NCBI GenBank assembly: GCA_963931925.1
Contig: OZ007576.1
Span: 11,440,261-11,504,260, forward strand
Length of the DNA: 64,000 nt
DNA from: Onchidella celtica
Taxonomy: Eukaryota; Mollusca; Gastropoda; Systellommatophora; Onchidiidae
Reading direction: 5' to 3'
Shown here one piece after another: positions 12,499 through 23,500 of this stretch. The position numbers and the translations under genes are program-made. Within the stretch, counting starts at the first letter, position 1. Each line of letters starts with the position of its first letter. A model generated the notes under the pieces. The model ran no database searches, was not told the DNA's origin, and worked only from the letters and a program-made list of their open reading frames with translations.

Positions 12499-12755
12499 AG
12501 TCTTCTCGGATAAGGACGAAAAAATTCGGAGGGCCCGTGTGCACGTTGCGCGCGTTAAAGATACCTTGGCAGTTGGAAATCGTAAAGAGCAGGCCGAAAG
12601 GCCGCTGCCCGGGCAAAATTGAAATTAATAGATTAAAATTTATCCATATCATCTCCCCCCCCCCCCCCCCCCGCCAGAACAAGAAATAATAAAACAAGTA
12701 AAGTGAGGTGTAAATGCCAAGGGCAGCGAATCTCCTAAAATAAAGACCTCAAATC
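12499..12755 (+). mobile_element. SINE body, copy 1 (5'-truncated)
   Basis: Shares a diverged block with 23865-24150 and 26380-26695: TAGTCTTCTCGGATAAGGA, then GGAGGGCCCGTGTGCACG, GATACCTTGGCAGT, the GCTGCCCGGGCAAAATT region, and a terminal CCTAAAATAAAGACCT. The tRNA-like head of copy 3 is absent here. A poly-C run of about 18 bases lies at 12655-12672. Confidence 0.75.
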
Positions 12756-13229
12756 AGCTATTAATCTAATTCGTTGATTGTTTTATGAGCTGTTAATCTT
12801 ATTCTTTGATTGTTTTAAATGCACAGTAGACACCCAGTAATACTTTACCCTGTCCTTGAAAATAACAAGAATCTAAGGGAAATGAAGGAGGAAGAGAATA
12901 ATTTATAGACGTTGCATTTCTCTAAATCCGGTTCTGGCTGTAAAGAGAAACGGTTTTAATATAGTTTTCTTTACAGCTTACTTTTGACTCCCTACTTTTA
13001 TTATTTGATAATCTCACCGAGTCACTTAGCCTTGTGACCTCTTCGCGAACTTACACTCATGCTACAGTTTATAGCGCCTTGAATAGTGTGTTTGTCTCGG
13101 GACAATGAAATAGATAACGCTGAACCAAGCCTGGTTTTATTAAACCACATGATAATGTAACAATAAATAATACTAATTTGTGGCGTTGTAGCACTGTGTC
13201 ATATTTTGCCTTGCCTTGTTTTCTTCTAG
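12756..13229. other. Upstream flank of cathepsin Z
   Basis: No recognisable coding sequence. TTTTCTTCTAG at 13219-13229 could be a splice acceptor, so the start codon may lie in an exon that begins at 13230 and follows an upstream 5' UTR exon. No convincing TATA box is visible. Confidence 0.4.
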
Positions 13230-13256
13230 TCACTAACTGGTGGGAGGTTCAACGTC

Positions 13257-13384
13257 ATGGACTCAGTCAAAGTTGTTACTGTCGTTTTGACAGTAGTGTT
13301 GGCGGCAGCCGCAGTTGGTGATGCTATTGTCCGCGGCTGTTATGATGAAAATCTGGCCAAGAAGGCAGGGTGGAAAGGCGTCAA
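13257..13384 (+). CDS. CTSZ: Cathepsin Z exon 1 (signal peptide, propeptide start)
   Basis: Starts at the ATG in CGTCATGG and encodes a Val/Ala-rich signal peptide followed by the GCYDEN propeptide stretch with Cys28. The donor GTAAGT splits a lysine codon after its second base. No other in-frame ATG precedes a signal peptide here. Confidence 0.9.
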
Positions 13385-13862
13385 GTAAGTTGAACTCAGA
13401 GGAGGTTACAAAATGTACTCTTTTGGACTATTTACATTTCATGTAACTACTCTCATACCAAAGCCCTTCTACTAACAACACCATTTCCTCATCTTTTATG
13501 TATTTACCATAATCACTTCCACACAACTAACGTCGTAATGCTACCCATTCAAGCTGCAACCGCTACTACATGTACAGCGGCGGCGGCCTAATATGAATAT
13601 TGTTACAAATACTAATTGAATCACTTTTCAACAACAACAACAACAAAATTAACAACAACAACAACTACTACTATTACTGCCACTACCTGTACTACCACCA
13701 CTACTACTATTAGTACTACAAGTATAACTAGTACTGCCACTGCGACTATTGCTGCTGCTACTGCTACTACTACTACCAATACTACTATTATTACTACTAC
13801 TACTCCACTACTACTACCACTACCACTACTACTACCACTATCACTACTACTACCACTACCAG

Positions 13863-13938
<76 letters not shown>

Positions 13939-13977
13939 CACTACTACTACCACTACCACTACTACTACCACTACCAG

Positions 13978-14039
<62 letters not shown>

Positions 14040-14062
14040 CACTACTACTACTACTACTACCA

Positions 14063-14125
<63 letters not shown>

Positions 14126-14467
14126 TCCATTTCAAAATAATCCGTGCGAGTTTTTCGTAAATACCTCTTTAACCTACATAATTGTATTTTTGAATGTCCA
14201 TTTAAACTAGTTTGTCTTAACAGAATTATATTTTTTGCGCCTTTTTTTTTTTTTTTGTAACAAATGAAATCTAAACAAAATCATGATTACAGAACCTACC
14301 CTCGTCCATGGGAATACCCTGATGTTATGGCGTCTCTACCCACCCACTGGGACTGGCGAAATGTTAATGGCACCAACTATGCCAGCACCACTAGAAACCA
14401 GCATATACCACAGTGTGAGTAACTGGAGTATGTTCTTGATAAAATGAATAGTGAAGCATCATTTACA

Positions 14468-14502
<35 letters not shown>

Positions 14503-17500
14503 TCTTCCTAACCCAGTGGCGGATCTACTGTGAAACTTAAGCTTCAGGGCCCTTCGTCCTGGAGGGGCCCTAAGAAACTTTCTATAATGAGTGAATTTTG
14601 GACGTTGCCCTATTGTTGCTAGTTGCCAATGGGGGCCTCATATCAGTTCAAGCTTCAGGGTCCCAAAAAAATGTAGGTCCGCCAGTGACCTAACCCGCTG
14701 TTCGACTGCATGTCTGTCTATAAATATTTTGTATGAAAGTTATAAAAATACTCAGATTGATTAATATTTTTTTTTTTTTTAACAGACTGTGGTTCTTGTT
14801 GGTGCATGGCTGCCACCAGCGCAATGGCTGACAGGGTTAATATACTAAGGAAAGGGGTGTGGCCATCGAGGTATCTGTCTGCACAGGTGAGGCCTGCTAA
14901 CCTTGGTTGTTTTATCCATTTACTGCACTCGTTTAGTCCGCTCACGCGGGTATTTCGAAACATGGGACTCTCTTAGTGCATCCGCGGTCTACTCGACATT
15001 CCCGGAATGTAAGTCTTGGAACCTGACTATAGCCACTTGGGGGCTAGCTGTCACCCACCTTCACAATTACCACAGTTCCACTCTTCGATCTCAACAACTG
15101 TTCAGTTAGCCATCCATATCCACAATCATCCATAGGCTTTCATCCTGGCCTTCATCCATTCATACATCTACCCATCCATCCATCCATATATGCGCCCATC
15201 CACCCACTCCCCCACCCCCACCCCCATCCACCTATTCACCCATCCGTCTATCCACACACCTAACCACCCATCCACCATCCACACACCCCACCCCCATCCA
15301 CACCCCCATCCCCATCCATCTATTCACCCATCCATCTATCCACACACCTATCCATCCATCCATCCATCTATCCACATACCCACACATCCATCCACACACC
15401 CACTCATCCACCTCCACCAACCCACTCATCCAGCCATCCATCCACACATCCACTCATCCATCCATCAGTTTTATCATCCCTTAATTAATCCATCCAATCA
15501 ATCTTGTATGCTTTCACCCATCCAATGGTGTCCATATCTCCCACAGCACGTGATAGACTGTGCTGACGCCGGTTCCTGCCAAGGCGGCTCTGACGAAATG
15601 GTCTATAAATACGCGTACACACACGGCATCCCTGATGAGACCTGTAACAATTATCAAGCCAAAAACCAAGGTAGGATACTGTATTTTGCCATCACGCTGA
15701 TTGGGATCATTGTCAACACAACACCATGCCAGTTGTCACATCGAAAGTTACGTACATCAGTTTTTGTAATGACCTGAATACTTTTGATTGAATGATGGCC
15801 GTGTGCTCGTTCTTATAATAAAAGCTGTCAAAATTAAGGTTCTTTCCAGCCTTGGTTTAACAATGATGCAGACAGAATAAACGCGTGTTTCGGGCATCAA
15901 GGGAAAGTAGGCACCACCACAGACTAATAAAATACCCAGACTGGATGAACCCATTGTGTGACGTCACAAAACAGCGAAAGGTCATGAACCATCCACCATG
16001 TTAGGTTTAAGGTAGCGACCGACGCTTCAGCATAGCTACAATTTTGAATGATACCATTTTGACGCGCCTACTGAACGCGGAAGTTTGGTTCCGCACCAAG
16101 AAATTAATACATGTACAACCAATCTTGACAAATAAAAAGAAGTTTCTACTGCAGATAGAACTAGAATCGCAATTTCCCGAGCGGCGGCCATGTTGGTTAT
16201 ACAGTCACCGCTCGGGAAATTCCGTAAAAAACGACACAGCCCGAAGCTCGTGTTTCCAGTCTGGTTAATTTATTAGTCTGTGGGCACCATTGAGCACTGC
16301 CCCACCGCCTCCAAAAAAAAAGAAAAAGCTATCAAGCCCTTAGTACTTTAACACTTCTAGTGCAAAACCCGAACTCAAAGTCAAACTCAGTGCCACACTC
16401 TAGTTGTAAATTTCTTTGTCTGCGGTAGAAGCAAACTATAAATGGGTTATCAATCAACTTTGCTGAGAAAATGCCACTGAAATTTACATTTCATAATGTT
16501 CTTCTCTATTCTCCTCAGAATGCAGTGATTTCAACCAGTGTGGAACTTGCACCACATTTGGTCAGTGTGAAACATTGAAGAAATACAAGTAAATAAATTC
16601 ATTTTTCTACACGAATTTGTTTCTGACATAGCATCAATGAATTTACCGTCTGGTAAGGGCGCCATTCAGCATCCGACAGATTTAAAAAAAAACCAACCCA
16701 CTCCAGTCATACCAGACTTTTCTTAGTCTGTTCTCCAGAGCTCTAATTAAGGCCGAAAGAGCTGAAAACAGGGCCACATTATTTTTTCATGTCTTAAATT
16801 TCCGAGACAAAGTTTGAACTCAAAGAACAACGAAAAAAATTGTTTGAAAGAACTCTGTCACGTCCGTCTCATGGTCAGTGGTCTTGTCCAAAGCATGCGC
16901 TCCGCTATTTTGACGGGAAAATTATGTAGGAAAAAGTAAAACACTCTTTGCCTCTGTACACTTGTCCATAGCATCCGTTCCGCTTCGCTCCTCACCGCTG
17001 TAGAGGCAAAGAGAGTTTTTCGTACGTCATTTTCCGTAAAAAGTAGCGGGGCGGATGCTGTGGACAAGGCAGCTTACACGCACTCATGCAGCACAAAATA
17101 GTCCACGTAAAGCGCAGATTACCGATGTTTTTGCCAGTATATTTGAATTTTGAAGCCGGTAGCGTGATACGGCCATTGGTACTATCCTTCCTGTGACAAA
17201 ATAAACACGATTACCATTGGCAATATTATCAGCCAACTTCATCACGTTTCGTTTAAACTTAAACAGTACCAACTGAGTCAGTACCGAGGCACCTGAGCCA
17301 AGGTCACTTGGTGGGCCGAATGTTTGGCACCCTTGATTCAAAAAACAAAACAACATTATTTTATGATGGGCCTTATCTCTTTATGTCATTCATCCTTATC
17401 CAAATACAGTTTCCCAGCGATAAAAATAACTGCTCTTGTCCACGGCATCCGCCCCGCTCCGCTCAGCTATTTTTACGGAAAATGACGTATGAAAAACACT

Positions 17501-20500
17501 CTTTGCCTCTATAGCGTTGAGGAGCGGAGCGGAACGGATGCTGTGGACAAGGATACAGAGGCAAAGAGTGTTTTACTATTTCATACGCCATTTCCCGTAA
17601 AATAGCGGATCGGATGCTGTGGACAAGACCACTTCGTAACAGATCCAGTAGACCAATTCAATGATATTGATTGAGCAACTGACTGACAGACTGATTATTT
17701 AATCGGGGAAACTGGACAGTATTAACCGGATGAACTGTTTCATGATTTTAAAATCAAACTATATGAAAATGTCTATAATTGAAGAATAGTCTCCCACTTT
17801 TTCTGTATTGATGAATTTCTGCTTATTACAGACTTGTCAAAGTAGGAGATCACGGTGGATTGAGAGGCAGAGATCAGATGATGGCCGAAGTCTTCAAGAA
17901 CGGACCAATCAGGTAAATTTTATACCATTTTATTATCACTGGTCACTGGTCACTGATCCCGTAACCCGCCGGGGTCGTAGGGGCGCTGCAGTGATGAACG
18001 TTGCACCAGCTGGCTCCATTCGTGGCGGTTGTGGGCGCGTGTCTGGGTTGCAGGAAAGCTCATCTTGGTCCATTCCGCAATGTTATCTGTCTCCCCCGAG
18101 CGATCGGTGTCCCAAATGTTTGTATTGTCCAATGGAGAGCGTGTGAGAAAGACATGGGGAGGGAGGGGGTGGCGTGGGTGGGCTTGGCCCCAGCGAACGA
18201 ATAGAATTCAAGTCAATCAGAGATACAGCTTGAAAGTTCTGCTGCACTTATCTTTTTTGGGGGGAGCGGGGTGGGGATGGGGGCAGAGTAGCCGCACGGT
18301 TAGGCGAGTTGTCTTCTTCCTGGCAAAGGCGGTTGGTGTGGTTGCAGAGGTCGCAGGTTCAATCCCCGCCTCGATCACTTGTTTTTTTTCTTCTTTCTTT
18401 CACGGCCGCTCAGCTTTTTAGAGTATTAATTAGGCACAAATAATAATTTCTACTCGCCCCCACCTTTTTTCAGAGCTGATTAAAAAAAGAAAAAAAAAAA
18501 CTACATGAAGATGAATGTGGAGACTAATTATTAAGAGGCCAGCCTCGGTAACAGCCGAGACACATGATACCGAGACGAATCAATTCGTCATATTCTGTCC
18601 GTCGACTTGCGCACGTGTCATCGATGTCAACAGTGTAACAATTCGCATCACACCCCTTCATAATTGAACGAAAAAGACTAGTGCTCACTGTATTTATCGG
18701 GGCGCAATTTGTGAACATCATTGGAGAAGGTGTGGTTCGTCTCGGTATTCTGTCTCGGGTAACTGTCTCTCCTCCCTCGGCCCCCAGAGTCTTAAAAGTG
18801 GGCGCCAGTAAATGTAAAGGAAAACAATCGCATGTGTTCGATGTATGTATGAATATGTTTGTAAAGGTACGTGTGTACAATATTATACATGCAAAGAATT
18901 TTGGAACTCATATATTGCTCAGGTAAATTTGTTACATTAAAGGTATGTTTTCATGTGTACGCAAACGGAAATGGCAACGGAAACGTCAAAAACCTTCAAA
19001 TAGTGAAACAGAAGGAATGTTTTCACGTATAAGGAAAATGCCGTTTCCGTACACATGGAAACACTCTTTGTTTGCACTACTTGATGGATTTTTGACGTTT
19101 CCGTTGCCGTTTACGGACACATGAAAACACACCCTAAAACTGTTCACCTGTGCACAAATCCACCAAGTAGTAAAAGGAAGGAGTGTTTCCATGTGTACGG
19201 AAACGGCACGAAAAACATTCTTTCTATTCACTACTTGAAGGGTTTTTGGCGTTTCTGTTGCCGTTACCGTTTCCGTACACATGAAAACACTGCTTAAGGC
19301 TTTTATTAGAGGACTGAGGTATTTTGCACAGTAAGCTGTAGATGAGCAGTGAATACAACGCTTTTCTCTATTCGGCTTTATAAAAAATTGTTGTACGTTC
19401 CCCCAACAACAGCATTGTGGGCTATATAGTAAATATCATTGTGTCTTCATTTCAAGAAGAATGTCAACAACTGTAATCACATCAACATCATCCTTGTCTT
19501 TTCAATTTCTATTTAGGCACCTACAAGATTGTTCATAAATATTATCATGACTATCTCTCATTTTTTTTAGTTTGCAGTCGCAGCTGTGTATTCATTACAG
19601 TGGGAAATATTCCTAATATGTTGTTTTAATAACTGTTTGTTTTCTTCCTACTCTTGCTTTTGGACATCTTTATACTTCCTTTCTGACACCCCCTCCCACC
19701 CCACATTCTTCTCTTCTGCACGTATTCTGATTTTTAACCTTACCGCCCTACCTAGAGGCAACTGCTAGCAGTGTTTGAATACGGCGAATATCAACCAGCC
19801 TTATTTCTTGAAACAGATTAAATAACCATTTCTTTGCACTCGCAAAGCTGTGTTTTCATGTGTACAGAAACGGAAACGTCAAAAACCTCTCAAGCAGTGA
19901 AATTGAAAGAATGTTTTTATGTGTACACCATTTCCGTACATATGGAAACACTACTTTCGTTTTACGTTTTGATGGATTTTTGGCTATTCCATTTCTCTTA
20001 CACACTAAAACACAGTCAAGTTTTAAACTGACCATAATCTGAGTGCGGCGCACGTTGCAAAATAGCTCGCATACACATACAAAAAAAAATGTTAAAAAAG
20101 AAGAGTAACAGAAAAACAAGTTGAGATGAAATAATGACTATTTCACCGCTGCTGCCACTAACCACGCATTATACCGACATTGCCTCCAGTCAGGACCACT
20201 GTCACTATCTCCCCAAACCATGACGCCTACAATCTTTCATTGCCACCACTTACCGCTCAAAACATTTTTTTATTTCTCTCGATCACCAAATTGCAATTTG
20301 GAACATGGCCAGACATAACACAACTTTACAAATACAGGAACAGACTGGCGTGTTACCAACGCCAGCGTCTCAAATTCAAGTGTATTTTATCTACATAGCA
20401 CTTTTGAAAATAACCGTTTTCAAAAACGAAATCATCACCAGTATCACTTGAAACATAAACTTTTTTTTATTTTTTTGCTATAAAGGGAGATAATGTGACA

Positions 20501-23500
20501 TGAAATCCCAATAGCCTTCTGATTATTAACTAGGTGATGGCTAAACCAAATGAATGAAGTAGTGCACAGCTGTTGGAGCCAGTTAGCACTGTCCATTTAC
20601 CTATGTTTACCATTGATGACATCTCCGATCAGTCGTAAACACAGTCATATAGCCTAATTATCATAGCTTTGAATCGATAATAGGTGAAGTGTAACTTTCG
20701 GGCTACGGTCCGTAACAAGTAGTTCTATTATTATTACTCTATTATTGTCCTAATCCTTTCATTGGACTATTAGGCTATTAGAACACTTGTCATTCATGCA
20801 TTCACGAGTATACATAACAAAATGTACGACGGCTGCCGCTGTAAACTGCCACTGATGTCGCATTCACCAGATCTTCCCTTCTCTCTCGACAAATCACTAT
20901 CATTACTGCAGTTAACGCCACTTGCATACAGTATCCTTCAGCACAGCCCAACGCACCTTCATCACACTCCCGCTACCCCACCATTCTATCTCGCATTCAA
21001 CACCATCACTGATATCAAAACGACAGCAACATTATCATATTATATATCATTCTAGTTGCAGCATTGACTCAACAGATGGCCTCCACAAGTATACAGGCGG
21101 CATCTACCAGGAATATAATACCTCTCCTTCTGTAAGTTTATTTACAGCATTCTCATAATAAGATTCATTATGATGAGTTTAGAATACAAAGGAATGTGAA
21201 CACCAGGATTTTTACTGACATTTAAAGGGCAGGAAAACCGTAGGCCTACCATTTAAAATTCGTAATCTCGTAACATCAGACTGCGAGACGAAATCTCCCA
21301 CGCTCAAATACGCATACAAACAGCACTATCGGACATAGTAAAATTCATGCTACATCAAACGTCGTTGTGGGCATAATTATAGTGAAGGAAGGAATGGTCC
21401 GTCTCGGTATTCTGTGTCTCGGGTATAATTATGCCACATGGATGGTTCTCTGGCTTGAAGAATGTGAAAAGCTCACACAAACAATCAACTCTAAATGAGC
21501 TGCCCAAACTTGCTGATTGAAGACAACAAAAAACAAGTCTTGCAGCACGTTTCTCAATATTAGGTTTATGCGACTGCTATGGATGATCAATGTAATTCAT
21601 ATAGATAGTGATGGACTGGCTCCGAAATCACTGCTAGGCCAAACAGCAAACATAACATCACTCTTCATGCCACAAATAAAAACCCTGAAATATAAATATA
21701 TATTTTATGAAGATTGCATGAGGATTACAGGCCCGTCCGATCCCCTTAATTGAAACCAGCTCTGGACGGTAGCCATTGCTATAAACAGGGCAAAGGTAAT
21801 AGTGAAGACAACATTTTCCATAGTTTATAAGCCAAAAATATTTTGTTCGGAGTGAAAGCAAGGTGCTTGAAAATGCAGGAAGACGTCGAAAAGCAAATTT
21901 CAATAGAATAGAGAAGTTTTGACATCAAAGGCACTATTCCACACCGGTACACACGGAATTTTAGACACCTTTAGTCAGCAAAGGGTGTAGAATTACAAAA
22001 TTTAATTCGTTTAGCGTTTGCCAACTCAGAAGTCATGGAATCATCAACTCAGAAACTTTGTCTTGCAAGCAATTTTGCATGGCCATCATGATTTTTCAGA
22101 AAATAAAATGTTCTCTCCTGACACAAAGAGCTATTTTTGCAACGTGCACCACACATTATGAAGGTGCAATCTAAATCTTGTGTTCATCTCTTAATGATAA
22201 AACGTACAATAGCACGTCAGATCCATCAACAACTTTTTACCGCGTGAGGTTGTTTCTTTTACAACAACCATAGATATCATCACTCTCCATCTCCTCCGAT
22301 AATCGGATTACATAAATCAAACTGATACAGCCTTGTCAAAAAGACGTACATACATCCGTTTCATCAGCGGCTGCCCATTCTAAACTGCGAGTTTCTACAC
22401 GCGGTTTTTAACATTATTATAGTGTTTAGTTCCCTCTTTGGTTCTGTCCCACATTACGAAAGACAAAGCTATACTTGTTTTCTTTTAGGTAAAGTTACAA
22501 TTAAATATTTCACAAGGCACTCATACCCTAACGCAGGGGACACACGGTCGTTGTTCATCGTTCACCGTTCATAGTTCACCGACCCATCAAAAGTAAAAAA
22601 GTAAATTCATAGCAAGTTACGGGCAGGTCACATTGCTGGTTCATAGTTCATCGTTCAGTGTCAGTGTTCAAAGTTCTTCGTTCATGAAATGGGTCAAGTT
22701 CCTTTTTTTCCCCGTCGTTCAACATCGAAAAATACACGTATTAGGGATGAAACAGACCAAGGCTGGTGTAGTACTAGGTGCCAGACTGGTGGCTTGCCGC
22801 CTATAAATTTTGCATCACACTAATTACTGCGCACTGCCCACACCGTCCCTTAGGTTAGCTTTTATGAGTGCTGCTCACCTGCCCGCACTTAAATTTGTCG
22901 ATTTGGTGACGCATTTTTGTACAACACGAACGATGGACGAAACAGGATGAAAGCTAAACGGTGAACGGTCCATGTGCCGCTTGCCGCAGATAATGGCACA
23001 AGACTTCGAGAAGAAAAACGTTCGTCAGTGGAGGGATGTCTTTTCTGCTTTGCCTGATTCTTTTTCGTTATCATCTCTTGAATTTATCACTATCAATCAT
23101 CGTCACAAAATGCCATCCATTTTCTTCCTGAAGCTGCGGTATTCACGCCACCGACGAGCTGGAGAAATACACTGGAGGCATATATAAGGAACATAATCTG
23201 CTTCCTATTGTAAGTTCTAGTGCTGACGTCCATAGCAGGATCTCAATGCTAAAGTCATTTTGTAATAAATGCTATGCCCACGAATAATCCTGACAAGTCC
23301 AATTTTGGCCCCATTTAATTTTGGGGAAGATTTTTCTTTTTCCTTGAGGGGGGGAGGGTGTATTAAAACTTTCAGCAGACGTAGTATCATCATCAACAAC
23401 AAACACCAGCAAGTGTGGTTGTAGCAACAATAATGAAAATGATAACAACAGCTAGAGCGGCCAGAAGAACAGCAATAGCTGCGGTTGAAGCACCAACTGT

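Noticed and set aside
13616..14210. Poly-Thr, poly-Leu, poly-Tyr and poly-Ser frames
   Set aside because: Products of the (ACT)n array in intron 1 of cathepsin Z.
15190..15777. 195-codon frame spanning the CCAT repeat and cathepsin Z exon 4
   Set aside because: Only the exon 4 part is real; the upstream part is intronic repeat that happens to be open.
16044..16268. 74-codon plus frame in intron 4
   Set aside because: Lies within the TIR element and covers its hairpin; no domain.
18278..18395. Possible tRNA gene
   Set aside because: The B box is good, but the acceptor stem and anticodon arm do not pair convincingly; a SINE head fits better.
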